Assembly (NCBI GenBank): GCA_033675545.1
Contig: JAWDGP010006830.1
Coordinates: 60,001 to 124,000, forward strand
Direction of reading: 5' to 3'
From: Elysia crispata
Lineage: Eukaryota > Mollusca > Gastropoda > Plakobranchidae
Length of the DNA: 64,000 bases
This document shows, one piece after another, positions 49,868 through 63,748 of this stretch (its first letter is position 1; each line of letters opens with the position of its first letter). The notes beneath the pieces were generated by a model, which saw only the letters and a program-made list of their open reading frames with translations, ran no database searches and was not told the DNA's origin. A program made the translations under genes and the position numbers.

Positions 49868-50063
49868 CTCGCCCAAAGAGCGGTGGGTGGTTCTAGACAG
49901 GTTGTAGAAAAAATAAAAAATGTGAGTACCCAGGACCACTGAAGACTAAAAGTCAGGCTCTTACGAGAGTCGCATACACTTTGTCTTGTGGCTGTCTGAA
50001 AAATTTGCCTCGACTTGGAATGAAAGCAGCAGCCATTCTAGGCAACATTGGTGGCAGGCATAC
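49868..50063 (-). CDS. Two possible coding exons upstream of Rab exon 1
   Basis: On minus, a long pyrimidine tract and CACAG precede an exon at 50063-49965 (33 codons, open throughout) that ends at CTC|GTAAGAG. After a 72-bp gap with a TTTTTTATTTTTTCTAC..TCTAG acceptor comes a 25-nt segment at 49892-49868 that ends at GCGAG|GTAAGG. The first reads through MLPRMAAAFIPSRGKFF and QPQDKVYATL; the second adds NHPPLFGR. The Arg-rich, acid-poor start resembles a mitochondrial presequence. I do not recognise the protein. The 25-nt exon ends in phase 1, compatible with Rab exon 2, but it may belong to another gene whose remaining exons were not found. The splice signals are good; the protein identity is unknown. 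Confidence 0.35.
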
Positions 50064-50437
50064 CTGTGAGGAAAGAAGGGGAAAAAAGAAAAAAAATGAT
50101 GTAATAACTTAGTACTAATTGTACATCTCTTGTAATGGAGTCAAAATGTTCTACAGACATAATAGAGGAAAAAAAGTTTACAGGTATAAGAAGTGAAAGA
50201 GAAAGAGAGAGAGGGGGGAGGGAGGTGTAGAGAGAGAAAGAGAGGGGGGGAGAGAGAGAGAAGGGGGAGGAGCAGGGCGAGAGACAGATTAAAAGGATGG
50301 TTGGAAGAAGTGAGAAAAAATTGTGTTACAGAGACGCATACACAGAAAAACAGGGGGAGGGGAGGGGAGGGGGAGGGAGGGGGTAGACAGAGAGATAATA
50401 TGAGAGGATTGGAGGGAAGAAGAGAGAAGGAATTGGT

Positions 50438-50537
<100 letters not shown>

Positions 50538-53144
50538 AAGCCTGTTAAAAAATGTGCTTCCTTTAACCATTTACTTTCAAACCATTTGAAGAGGTACAAA
50601 ATCTTACAATGGATGTACGAGGGCTTTTAAAACATTTTCTTTTGTCAATAAAACATAAGTAAATTACTGGTAGGTTACTACATGTACATTCCAAGATCCA
50701 CGAGATCTTTAAAAAAAAAAAAGTAAAATAAACCAAGTTCGACCAAGTTTTTTTTTTTTTATTCATGAATACACTGGCTTTTTGAAAATATACCACCTTA
50801 TCATGCCAAAATTTTCCGTAACGTTACCAAGCAATAAAGAAATGACATGAATAAGAGGCCATTGCAATTATAAGCATTGTGCGTACACGAATTGTATCGA
50901 TTCAACAATTATAAGGGCACACAGACAGACACAGGGGTTTCAAAGATGAGATCCTATCTACGTCGATCAGTCGTTCGAACTCCCATGGCGAGTTTTTAAG
51001 AATATCATCAGATGTGCAAAAACCGTTCAAACGTGTTGATTTGAAGAAACAGAGTTTCCAAAACAAGTGTAAAGGTCCTGTGGGACATGAATCATTTCAG
51101 ATGACAAGACATTCAGACTGTCGACTGTCCAGAAACACTCATCTCCAACGACTTTTATTCTGATCATTCCCCCCCTCCCCCTTAGAAAGATTATAAACTG
51201 AGCAGACTAACATTAACTTAGAAATAAACCTAACAGTAGTTGCGATCGCGCGATTCGCAGGGTGGTTCTCATGCGGTACCGGGTCATATCTCTCAAGGTG
51301 TTTATCTGTCTGTCTCTCCCCCTCCGCCCTTAAAAGTGTACAAATTTATCTCAGACCGAGAATTTTCTCTGTGTCGAATGAACAAATCCCAAAGTCTCAC
51401 AGAGAACCTTGTATTAAATTAGAAAAGGCGTGAGTAAGAACTAAGATGGATAGAGCAGGGGCCTCTCATATGTTCACAGAGTTTGTTGACTCTCAACGAA
51501 ACGAGTTGAATGCTGCACTTTGAAGTACCTCGGTGGGTCACAAGACACTTCGCCCGCTGATAATCAAGTTTATTCGACTGACAGATGATCAAGCACGAAC
51601 TGGTGTGATAAAGATTTTTTAAAAAGTACTGTTTTTATTTGTATGAAAACTATCCAGTGTTTGTTTTCATCAGACCCTGATGGGTTAGCTAGCGCGATAT
51701 TCTCCGCATGGGTTTCCTCAAGACGTGAGTCAGCGGAATTTGCAGTGTCAGATGAAAGCAAACATATCGAATAATACGGATAAAATCAGTATCAATTATT
51801 GATTTTTATTTAGATCAAGAAAAGGTAGCTAGCATGCTTTGTTTTGTTTTTAATTCACATAGGTTCCCCAAATGCTTCAACCAGTTAGATAAGAACAATA
51901 TTAGTGGAAAATTATGCAATAATAAACGTATGCAATTTTGGATCGAAGAAAAACAGCCTTAAATACTAATAAATTTGTATAATAACTCAATGTTAGTAAT
52001 GATTTTTGTCTCGATTTAGATTTGTCAAGTAGCATGGTATTCTTCACATAGGCTCTCGAACGGCCTGAATCTGTCGATATAAAAGATAATAGTGGACTAT
52101 TTTTCCATTCATTTACCTTTACAGGAAATAATACTTTGAAAGCCCAAGAGTATGTAGAAAATGTGAAACAATTATTATTGCAAGTGAACCAACTTGGGCA
52201 TGACAAGTTTCAGCATTTTAACCTGTCTCCGGCTCTTGGGGCGCTTTCAACATACTTTCAACATTTAAACTATACTGAAATAAATAGAAATTGACACCTG
52301 TAATGAATTTTTTAAAAGAGAGCCATGAAAAAGCTACGCTTACTTAGATAAAGCACACTGTGACACCGCAAGTGCAACTGTACTGTTATCTAGGTCTCAT
52401 CGTAGCCGCTCCACGCAGACTGAATGTTTGCAGGTTATAGCATGTAGGATGAAGCTCAAGGCTGGGCTGCACGGCGCTACTGGGGCGCACACTTTACATT
52501 ACATGATAACATGAAAAAAATAGCTGGTTTTGTAAAAACTCAGATCTTTTTTGGATCCTTTTAGAGTTTCATTATACTGTGGGTTAAAATAAATAAGAAG
52601 CTTTATATTGACTCAAAACAATACATCTTGACTTTTTTCTTGCCGGAGTTTGGGACATTTTAAATGAAATTCATAGCCTTGTAAGATACATTTCATAGGA
52701 TGTTCAAATAGACTAGGAAAATACAGAATAAGCATATTTCACATTATCACTCATTACGACTAGGGCAAGGTCATAGATTTCTTTCCATTTTACTTCAAAA
52801 TAACATTCCTAAAAATCTACTATATAAGACGATTTGCACAGAAATTCCATACAACACTAAAAGAAAAAGAAAAGAGTCACAAAGTATCGGTTTGCATCCC
52901 GGCTCTTCTATTTTTTAAAATTCAAAATTCACACCGGTATAAAGCCAAAGCTATTGCTCGAGACACATGCATCACTAACAATCTGGAATAGCTTTCACTA
53001 AAAAAGAAAAAGCAGCGAAAGAGACGACACAATATACTAAAGTCAAGAAAAAAACAAACGTCATTTTAAAAAAATCGAATTTTTAAGATTACCTTCAACT
53101 ACGACATTTTTTATTGCAACAATAAGAGCAAAAAGAAATACAAT

Positions 53145-53145
53145 G

Positions 53146-53179
<34 letters not shown>

Positions 53180-53289
53180 ACTACTGATCCTCCTCCTCCT
53201 CCAAATACTACTTCTTCTCCTACTACAAGTACTACTACTTCTGCTGCTGCTACTTCTAGTACTACTGCAACAACAACAACAACAACAAC

Positions 53290-53363
<74 letters not shown>

Positions 53364-53420
53364 TAGAACTTATCTTATTAGTATCAGTAGTAGCAGTAGC
53401 AATAATAATGGTTCTCAAAA
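53145..53420. repeat. Compound trinucleotide array with (AAT)n core
   Basis: CTA/CTG/CTT triplets (53145-53270), then CAA, then about 25 AAT triplets (53288-53360), then AGT/AGC. Its layout mirrors the trinucleotide array at 37.7-38.1 kb on the opposite strand. Confidence 0.93.
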
Positions 53421-55924
53421 GGAAAAAAAATCTAATGGATAAATTAAGTCAATAAATTACAAAATCAAAAATGTATATGTAATTACCTTAATGCAGACAT
53501 GCCACTTGAAATTATCATGAAAACCCGTTCAGTTGAAAGGTCAAGATTGTTTAACTATTACGCGCTGAATCTTGAATTAATAATAATAATATACAACTAG
53601 AGCACAGAATGGGGGCTTGTCCGTCCTGTATCGGTCGGAAACTTTTATCGAATGAAATTGATATGTAGCCTAGATATTGGATCTATACACCCACAAATCT
53701 TCAGGTAGTAATATATCCCTGCCCTGTGTATGTGTTTAACTGACCTAGGCTCAGTGTATTTAATATACACTGTTTCCCAGAAATTTCAGAGGCGCCTGAC
53801 ACACTGTCCTAAGTGCGTGCGCTGTGGATAAATGCCGTTGTAAAGATGTAGCCTATAGCACAAACACTTGAAAAAACCTGGGCACACATTTAGCGTGCCT
53901 ATCTCAATGCGAATTGCAAAGCATTAATTTCAGAAGTGAGCCTAGTATTAATAATGATTATAACAGGTCGAGTTCATCCACACATCATAAGGCTTTATCG
54001 CGTCTTGGTGAGGTCCGAATTTATTTTTACGCTGCAAAAAGTGGAACGCTTTTCGTTGTAACTGTGACGTGTAATTAGAGCTAGACCTCGGTCAGCGAAG
54101 CATTCACAGATAAAACAAACCTTCGCTTTGTCGTTGCTCTCACATATAAACGGCGAACTTAGTTTTGCCGTCACAAAACGGATTCTATTTCTGATTCAGA
54201 AACACCGATCATGCAAAGTTTACAGGGAGATACCTGACAAGTCCTTGACTATTGACGTCAGCGAGCATGGTTTAGACGGTAAAGGTCAAGACAGGGACGT
54301 TAAGACAGTGACATCTGCCTTACCGACTAAGCATTCCTCTCTTGTAAAATGAAGCTTCAAGTCTTGTATGGTATGAGTTCGTTGGTTTGTTTTGTTTAGT
54401 TTCTTTTTCCTCCGACCTATTTTTTCTTTCTTTTTTTTTTTTTTGTTGTTGTTGTTGTCTCGCCGACCACGTTGAAGGTCTTTACTCATTAGGTAGACCT
54501 ATATTTTATTAGGCTATGACAGTCTATTATTGACTTGGCGTTAGAAGTCCAAATTTAAAGCGTGCCGTGATGTAGGCCTTAGTGTATTAGGTTGCCAAAA
54601 GTATATAAAAACTACACTTATATAAATGCCTTGTATACATTGAGAGCCTATAAACATGTTCTGTACTAGGATTCAAAATTACCGAAATTGATAGGTTAAT
54701 CTTTCGAGTTTCTAGTAAGACCATGCTTTGAGTACCTCATAGCAAAAAAATTACGAATTGATGATTTCTTGGGAGTATGTCAAACAAAGACCTTGACATT
54801 ATCTCATCTCCCAAAGAGTTACAAATCGTCCTTAAATATTTTTGATAATAAGTGAAGAACTTCTTTATTTGAAATGGGAAAACGTTGATAGAAAAGAGCG
54901 GTGTAGGTCTACTTTTCTCTTTATGAATTTCTCTATTTTTTCGAAACTTAAGATCATGTACTTGTACTCAATCCAAATTCTAAATGAGGTAAATACCCCG
55001 ATGATTTGAGTGTACCATTAATTAAAATATATTAATACCTTCCAGTATTAATAGAATCTCCATCAGCCAAATTGGCACAGATTTCTCATCACGGCCCGGA
55101 TGACACGGCATGACCGAAAAGCACGGACTCTCAATATAATTACATAAGCATTTGTGCGCGAAACCTTTGATATAATATCAGCGCATTCGCTTACTTGGTG
55201 ATGACAGACAAAACCACTGACGTAACGATATTGCTTTAAATACGATATTTGAGTTAAATGGGAGAAAATCATCACATCACTAGTAGCTCTAAGCAATCTG
55301 AAAAAAAAAAAAAAAAAACCTCCCCGGGCTACAGCACATCTGAGCCATCCCAAACGTTACAAGTGAAGAGTTATACCAGAACCCAAAATAATATCTTAAA
55401 CCGTTATCGCTTTTTAACAAACTTGAGGCACTTATGCCGAGAGACGATAAGTGATACTCATAAAATGTTTAGAACCAGTAATGACGCATTATTAAGGTGC
55501 AGAGAAATTATGTCTTTTTTTTCCCTTTTAGTCTCGGAGACCTTTATTTTTTTCCTCAATATTCAAGCAACCTCTCCCCCCTCCACCCCCGGACCAGAAA
55601 AAAGGGGGGGGGGGGGCAAAGTTATAAAAATATACTATACAAAAACATTAATTTTAGACATACACTATATAATCTAAGTGTTACGAGATTTAAAACTATT
55701 GCAGGAGTGACTATCCTCGAGATACAGGCAAATTACGATGTTCTTATAGCGATAATCGTCGCTCCCTTCATAGGTTGTTTTTGTTTTGTTTTTTGTTCTT
55801 GTTGGTGGTGGAGGTGGGGGGGGGCGGGCGGGCGCGCTGCACTGAGTGCCTAAATGAGCAACACATAATATTATTAATAATAAGTCTATCGAAGAAATGC
55901 AAACTTCACAAAAGTAAGAGACAT

Positions 55925-56770
55925 ATCCTCCACAGCTGCTATAAAACTGCACTGAAATAAAGCAAACTTTCCAATGAACAGGTTACTACAATAGAGGAGC
56001 AAATTTTACAAAACAGTTGGTGTATCTCTCCCAAAGCCATACAACTACAAAGAAGAAAACTTTACCACAATAACAGTTCATATCTCGTCCACGACCACTC
56101 ACTGTCCAGTTTTCAAGTATGTACAACCTTGAGACACAGGAATTCTTCTCTCGTTGTCATGAAGATATTCGTTAAATAAAGAAGAGATCTCAAGCAAAAA
56201 AAAAAAAAAAAACTAAGTTTGGGTACAATCTTTTCAGCAGCACTCTTTTCAATTTATCTCATCATAATTTTGTGCTGATGACACACAGACAATGTCGAGC
56301 TCGACCCGGTGAGGTAAAAAACGTGCTCTCAATACAAAATAAAAACTGGCAACCACTCAGACAATATTACACAGGAAAAACAATTAAAGCCTCGGATTTT
56401 TAAAAATTAATTGGGCTACCCTGTATTGCTGAGGCTTATGATTATTCTACATCTAGACACAACCTATATAACTTATGCAAGAAAATCAAGAGTGGCAAGT
56501 TAAGAAAGCGGCTTAACCTAAATGTCTTTACGATTGTTTGTTGGCAATTAGGCCTTGTACATCTGGTCGATAACTTAGATATAAAACAGTATAGGAGTAG
56601 GCGACGAAAAATACTGAATCCATAACTTTTATTTAATTTTTGTTTCAAACCGCGCGAGACACTGATCTTGACAGATCAAAAATCAGTAAACTTCATCACT
56701 CTAACTAGAGTGGTTTTACAGGAGATAGAGGAGAAAGAAATCGAAGTTGTCTTTTGCAATATAGATAAAC
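55925..56770 (+). mobile_element. Unclassified dispersed repeat, copy B
   Basis: Aligns in order with 22600-24060 and shares AGCCATACAACTAC, CCTTGAGACAC..GGAATTCTTCTC, GTGCTGATGACAC, CTCAGACAATATTACA, and TCAGTAAACTTCATCACT near the right end. It lacks the roughly 600-bp middle segment of copy A. The identity by eye is moderate with many small gaps, so both are old copies. The class is unknown. Confidence 0.7.
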
Positions 56771-58403
56771 AAACAAAAACAAATAAAAGAAATGCCCCAC
56801 TGATGCAACATTTGGGTTAATGTGTGATTGATGATCTAAAATCTGCTTGTGCCTAAACATATGACTGTTTAGAGCAGTGCTAACTTGGTCCTCGAGTTTC
56901 GACTTACCACTACACATAAAGGGGCGAGCCCTTTGCTAAATTATCTCCGCTATGTTTAAGCTTGACACTGCAGCTTCCTTGAGAAAGTTTCACTTCCTAG
57001 AGCGAGATCTAGATCTAGATCGAAGGTCGGCTAAGGTCTGACTCAGTCAGGCAATAACCTACATGTATGTGTACGTGTTTCACATGACCAGGCGCATCAA
57101 GAAAGGACAAGTTGATGACGAAATGTGGAGTGACAACTGAGTTGATGAAAAAGGTCATTTTTGGTGGACGTGACAAATTTAACCACTCACCAATACGTGG
57201 ACAGAGGCAAAGATTTCCCCTTCCAACTCATTTGGGGATATCGATACATTCTGTTTTTTTCCAAATCTATTTTGAGAAATTTATACACGCATATAAGAAG
57301 ACTCTCGATTCCGCATAAAGTGTATAATAATTATACACTGCCTTTCGGAAATTTATAACCGCGCATTTATATACACGTACATGATAATGATCTATCATTT
57401 GGTCTGGATTCTACATAATTTTATTTAGCCAACTATTTTAATTCAAGCAAATTGCGGGCAGAAAGCCTCGAGATTTAGAGTTTAGTGGTAGCGTTTCCAC
57501 GTGTCAGTCAACTTGATATCACCGTTTATCCTTTGTTGACATGGAAATCAATGTCTATTGTGTTGACTTTCTCGATCAACCAAGACCTATACATAGTATG
57601 TAAGCAGCCGCACAAAAACAAAGGAACAAAAAGGGAAAAATAAAAAGGAAACTAATGCTGCTAGAGACAAACCAAAGTGTTATTGTTGAGAAGGGCCTAC
57701 ACAATTTCCACGATAATCTGGAAATAAAACGTTTTACTAGAAGAACCCACAACAACTTCTAAACTGAAATTAGAAAAGCAGAACGATCCGAGTTGTCAAC
57801 AAGTCAACTCACGGGAGAACCGTTCGCGGTAGACTGCTCTTTTTTTTTTTTGGATTTAGTGAGAAATACAGTCATTACTGTCCATGGTACCACTGTCGGC
57901 CATTACAGATTATATGCGTTACCTCTAAAAACTTGGCATGAGTCACTCCTGACAGCTGGGCCGGGAACTTCAGTATAGCCAGGTACACGGGTAGTGATAC
58001 AAGGTTGTAATATAATCTCTGAGTCGAATACTCAATCAAGTTCAAGATAAAAAATTATTCCACGAATTGGGAGAACTGAAAATACTGGAGCGGCCCCATG
58101 GCTTATACCAGTCGAGTCCTTTTGGAATGCATTCGAGTTGATCGGGGTGACCAAAGCCTGGACGTAACCTTATATTGTATGCCTGGTAGTCGGATCTGAA
58201 GTATATAATTATCATCTTGTATTGCTTTAACTTTGAAGAACGCCTTTAGTTGTCTTCCTGGCTGTCTCTCTTAGTAACTTACTTAGTAAGTGTGATAAAA
58301 TTTACGTCTGGAGCAGCAAATAAAGCCGCGTAAGAGAGAGAGAGAGGGACATGGGGATATAAAAGATACATAGATAGATCAATAGACGAGAGAGTGAGAG
58401 AGT

Positions 58404-58512
<109 letters not shown>

Positions 58513-58689
58513 GGGGAGTGGGGTCGGGTTGAAATATACGGAGTTGAAAATGCCAATACAGATTTTAAAACCAACCATATACATTATTTTATATTGCTTG
58601 ATTTTCGAAAAACGGCAAAATTTACAAAAATAAACCTATCGGTCAGGATATTTCAGGGATATTAAATAATCGTAACTCACAATATAAAA

Positions 58690-59215
58690 AAAAAATATCT
58701 AGACAATTGAATGACAGATCTATAAAAGTGTGACTCATAAATTTATATGTCAACTGATCAGACCCACCTGTTCACACATGTGTCATTGTAAACACGCTGT
58801 GGAGCAAGGAGTACATTCACACACAGATATCTGATACTTACGCACACCCTTATATCGTTATCTCTATTGATATCCTGGTGCTCACTTGGGCTTTCCACTG
58901 ACGAAGACAAATTTTGCCTCACACCACATCCCTTTCTAATGATAAGTAATTATCAACAATACACACCCAGTCGAAAATGTGCGGCGATCTTAAGGACTGC
59001 TATGGCCTAGATCTTAACCATTTTGACTAAATAAAATTCAAGATATGAATAGATCTATATGCCATCTGAGCACACCTGTTCACGCTGGGGTCCTCACGGA
59101 GCACAGTTATATCACATGCCACGTTTATTATTCCTATAATGATAACCGAAATTTCACTGACGGATGACGAGGACGCAGATTGCATCACGCCAGATGACAG
59201 TCTGCCAATTAGTTA
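58690..59215. repeat. Diverged direct duplication, ~300 bp
   Basis: Two consecutive segments share AGATCTATA, a CACCTGTTCAC word, GTGGAGCA/ACGGAGCA, and a (T/C)CACTGACG..GA(C/G)GA tract in the same order (first about 58700-58990, second about 59025-59215, with gaps). This suggests an old tandem duplication or two copies of one repeat family. Confidence 0.45.
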
Positions 59216-61373
59216 AACTACATGTAGTTTTGTTGAATTCAGCCGACCAGCATCGGGTTTACTGGGAGAGAAAATTAGAGGGAAAGGCGGTTGAAAAGAG
59301 ATCAGCATAAGTAAGAATAGAGTGTTACAAACTGGATTTTGGTTTGAAGGATAAAGAGCCAAGACATAGAGCATTTTCAACGAGACAAGTTATACACCTA
59401 AAAACTTTACACATACATACAACGAGGTAAAATCTTATACTTGTATATGAAAAATGCAGCTTTGTTAATCATACTCAACCGCAAGCAAAGGAATGTTGTG
59501 ACACCACGTCGGTGTCTTAGTAAATATTAAACACTAAAACAGCGTGTGTTGGTTTCTTGATTTCGCATAATGTAAGATTGGGAGAGTCGAGGACAGCCTA
59601 TGGGCAGCAGTTGAGATCCCTCAAGTGACACCCTCATACGCATTTCTACTGACTTTATAATTATGCAGTGACTCAGCAGCCAACAGCGAGACCTATCTAG
59701 TAATAAATAGTATCTTACAAAATCCTTTCTTCTATCTGACGACACAGATGGGGAGAATGGCACGAGACGATGGGGTTATTCATCATCGAAGCGGTTACTG
59801 CCTAGCCCATGACCTGACATATGCCGCTAGATATCTTATTTCGACTTGTTACAATTTCATGTCGAAACCAGGTTGAATCTGACTTCAGGTAAATACAGCA
59901 GCGGTCCTGAAAGTGAACCTAACAGCAAAACCACTTCAAAAGATTCATAAAATCTTGTATCACACCACTCATTACGTTATCAGAATTCTTGAGCTAGATG
60001 GTTTCAATTCGGTATACTTTCTCACATAGCAGAAGACATAATTGAGATAAAAGTTACAGTATCTCCAGCGCGATGCTTCAACTTAAGATAAACCATTTTC
60101 CAGAGGCTTTTCAATGCTGTTAACAAGCTTGCTACACAAAACACCCACTACCTCAGCTGTTTGATGTGTTCAACTAGAGCCATATGCTTTCCACGCTCTA
60201 TGACACATGCAGTTATTTTTAAAGCTCCCTTAATTTGCTTCCATAAAAATGTTCTTATTTCAGTTCATCTGAAAGTAAATAAGATCAATAAAAATCGCTT
60301 GCATTACAAGGTGCAAGCTTTTGATTTCTTTTGGCATTGTATTAACTTGTTTCTCTTTATCATAATTTTGCTACATCCTAAATTTTGCACATCAAAAAAA
60401 GTCAGAGCTAGAAAGAAGTAAGAATATATGACAAAGATCTGTACAGTTAACGTTTAATCACACAATGCCTCTCAAAAAAAAAGAAAATAAATAAATAAAA
60501 ATAAGAAAATGAAGCAGTTTTTACTGTACTTACTCTGGTAAAACAATTATTGATACAATAATCTGAATCTTCTTTTATTTTAATCTTGCCCTTAATTTGA
60601 TCTGAAGCTGATGATCAATATATCCCCTCATTTCCCATTTTAACAGAAATTATTGTTCGTATGTCTTGAATGCATTTTTGGACGGTCTTAGTCTTTCCTT
60701 TAAAAATAATTTTTCACCATCACAAGACACTTACACATGGAAACAAAGAATTATTGACCGCTAAACAATAGTTTTTTTTCTGAAGTATGCAGCAACGATA
60801 TGTAAAAGAATTATTCATTGGCCTTTTTGAACATACATTAGAAATGTTTTAAAGGTTATTATCTGAGAGGATGACAAAATCTATCTTTTGACCCGTGAAA
60901 GGCTAAAATAGTACAGTGTTGAACACAAATTTCAAGAAAAAAATGAAAATATTTAGATTCAAGAGTCTATTTTGCAAGAAATTTTCACTTGACATCTTAA
61001 GAAACAAAATGTAACAAAGAAGGTAAAGGGTAGCCGTGAAGCAAATGAACCAAAAATTCAATGAACATTCATGATCAAGTACAAAACAGGAGAAACTTGC
61101 CTTTAACTTAGTACATTTTACACCCTGCTGGTTCTGATGCAATCTATTTGTTTGTCCATTTTTTTAAACTACAGTGCTTTTTTTAAAATATATTTCAAAT
61201 TTTGTGAAAGTTCGATAAATCACATGAACAATGATTTTTGAAATCATGAACACTTGGTTAGTTTCACAATCCCAAAGTCTCATAAAAATTTTATAAGGAG
61301 ACAAGAGTTTTACATTAAGTGGAGATGAGGTTGCTTACATATAATTATAATCTGAACCTACAAATAGATTGCA

Positions 61374-61432
61374 GAGATCAAACCCCATCCTCGAAAACCT
61401 AGCCCTCTACCAGAGTTATCTGCTACACCATT
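61374..61432 (-). mobile_element. tRNA-derived SINE-like head (degenerate)
   Basis: On minus, an A-box-like ATAACTCTGGTAGAGGGC and a B-box-like GGGTTTGATCTC lie at tRNA-like spacing. It is too degraded for a tRNA gene. Confidence 0.4.
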
Positions 61433-63314
61433 GAAATCCTGAGTTGTAAAGGATTGATATAAAGATGGCCCTCACATCAAATCATACAAATTTTGGGTCA
61501 TTTCTCTCACTTAGTTCAAGTATAAAGAAAAACAAAGGAAAGCAAAATGAAAAAAAAAAACTGTAAGCACACACATACTGTCCTTTTGCGAATAAATATA
61601 GTTTCATACCATAGAAAACTACGGGACAGTGGAGTAATAGGTATCTCACCACAGATAATGAAACAAAGAGTATGAGTAAATGAAGCATCATGAATGTGAA
61701 CACGCCAGCAAAGGACTTATCCATTTGATCTACTCAACTGCTTGTGAAGATAATCATATCTTTGTTAATTTTTTGTTTAGAAAGACAATGTCCAGAAATG
61801 CCAGAATGTTGACAATCAGTTATGTTTAATGTGCATATATGAGAAAGTTTTGAGTTCTTGATGTTGCCCTACCCTTTGTTCAAGAGACTCAAATGACATA
61901 TGGTGAAATACCTTATGTTACCAAAGCGTATATATTTAGCTTATGGTTAAAAAAAATATTTTATATATTTCAGTTTTCACACTTCATGTCTTGCAAATTT
62001 TCTATAAAAGATGCAAACTTATGTCATTGATTTTACTAAGGTATAGATTGAATCTCATTAACTCAGCATCTTTATTCATGTTATTCCCTCCACACTGAGG
62101 TTTTTTGGGCTTTACAAAAAAAAATGTAAAACATAAGTTTATCAAGCACTCACTCTAAAACTTGAGACATTTATCTTCAGATCTTGTAAGTTGGTTATTC
62201 ATTTTGCTATTTTGATAATTTGTGTTTACAATATTCTATACAAAAGGGTATATAAGTTTTGATAATTCCAAAAAATTTTTAACAAGCTAAAAGATGCCCT
62301 AAACATAAAAATTTTGGATCATTATCATAAAGTTCTTCTCAAGATCTGTCTGCTTCAAAACAATCAAACATAATATATCCATTAGACTCTAATATAGACT
62401 CAGATATAGATATTGATGTAATGACAGTAATCTCACAGATTTCACTGATTTAGGGCAAACTTTTGGTTCTGGAATGTGTTCTAATTAATTTATCATTAAC
62501 CAAGAGAAAAAAATTAAGAGTTCTGCTACAATAAAAACGTGATTTGAAATACTGACCAAGAAACTGTTCAGGAAGAAATATATGTTGAGGGTTGTGTGTG
62601 CTGTATAGTTCTAAACCAAAAAAGTAGGTGAGTTAACTCAAATAAATGTGAAGGTAAATCTAACAATTTAATTTGTACACAAATAGTTGAAATACAGAAA
62701 CTCATTAAATGTGCTAATATTTATAAAATCTAAGAATTCAAAATCAACCTATAGATTGCAATATTCAACGGTCATTTTAGGGTTTCAAATCTACATGCTA
62801 AACAACAGATCTATCATTATATAATAATCATATAATGTGCCTTTTACTCAAAACATAGTAATTATGTTTTAAAAACAGCTGTATTATCAAAGCACAAAAT
62901 GAAAAAGCCAATTCACTCTCTGCCATTACAAGAGATGGATGAAAAAGGATGCATCATAAATGATCATTGAATGTATATGAAAACCAAAGCAAAAGACAAA
63001 TTTTACTTTGTGAGTGCCTTTTAGTTTCTTTATCAAAACAATCATGTCTGTTGGCCTATTTCATTCATTTCAAAATTTGCTTTAGAAGGCCTACGATACA
63101 GGGTTTTTTTACCTGTACACCCGTCTCGCATTGACTTTTAACATGATATTTTTCTGTTAGATTTCAATGTGCTGAATACGAATTAAAGGTTTTATTCGTC
63201 GCAAATAAATAGTTTTTGAGATATATGACTTTTTGTGTTGGATTATTTCTTCTCTCTTAACCTACTTTGGCGTACTGATTTGCTCGAGGTAGGTGCCTTT
63301 TTGTATGTTAATTA

Positions 63315-63400
63315 CTTCCGTCTTTCGCGCATGCATATTACTTTCTTTATAGTTACCCTTTGCGCATGCGCAACATGTTACAATTACCCATGCGCATGCC
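63315..63400 (+). promoter_or_regulatory. Probable NRF1/ETS promoter
   Basis: ACTTCCG (ETS, reverse orientation) at 63315-63321 is followed by CGCGCATGCA (63326-63335), the perfect NRF1 palindrome TGCGCATGCGCA (63361-63372), and TGCGCATGCC (63391-63400). Three NRF1-type sites within 75 bp in otherwise AT-rich DNA are unlikely by chance and typical of TATA-less housekeeping promoters, often of mitochondrial or basic cellular genes. The palindromic sites give no direction; the exon-like sequence to the right suggests rightward transcription. Confidence 0.65.
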
Positions 63401-63506
63401 CAAATAAAAGCGCACTTTCTTGGCGTCTTTTGTTTTTCTCATTTTATTGTCTTTACTCATCTCGCTTACCAGCTGATGTGTTTTGATCTGGATCTTGATT
63501 TTCTTT

Positions 63507-63705
63507 ATGGCTGCTTGTGATAAGTTTTCTTTAGATTATTTTCAAGTTATTGCTGAATTTGATAATAACGACACTAAGTCATTTATCATTTCTACGATCT
63601 GATTGTGTTTTACCTTCTGAAGTAATATGTCCACATCAGCGTGAGGATCAGCGTATTTGGCGCTGTAGAAAATCCTCTATTATTCCTAGCCGAGACGGAG
63701 TAAAG
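63507..63705 (+). pseudogene. First exon of an unidentified gene, frame interrupted
   Basis: About 107 bp after the last NRF1 site, ATGGCTGC at 63507 opens 31 codons (MAACDKFSLDYFQVIAEF then DNNDTK) and stops at TGA 63600. A different frame is open across the same junction and continues to a good AAAG|GTAAGA donor at 63705, reading DCVLPSEVICPHQREDQR then IWRCRKSSIIP. Both halves have coding-like composition. A one-base indel (real or a sequencing error) would fuse them; alternatively the first is an upstream ORF. I do not recognise the protein. The rest of the gene lies outside the window, so pseudogene is only one reading. Confidence 0.35.
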
Positions 63706-63748
63706 GTAAGAGCTGTATTTATTATTATTATTTTTTTTTTTTACTCTG

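Noticed and set aside
49519..49896. 125-codon plus-strand open frame
   Set aside because: No motif and no splice signals of its own; the minus strand of the same stretch has better splice-site evidence.
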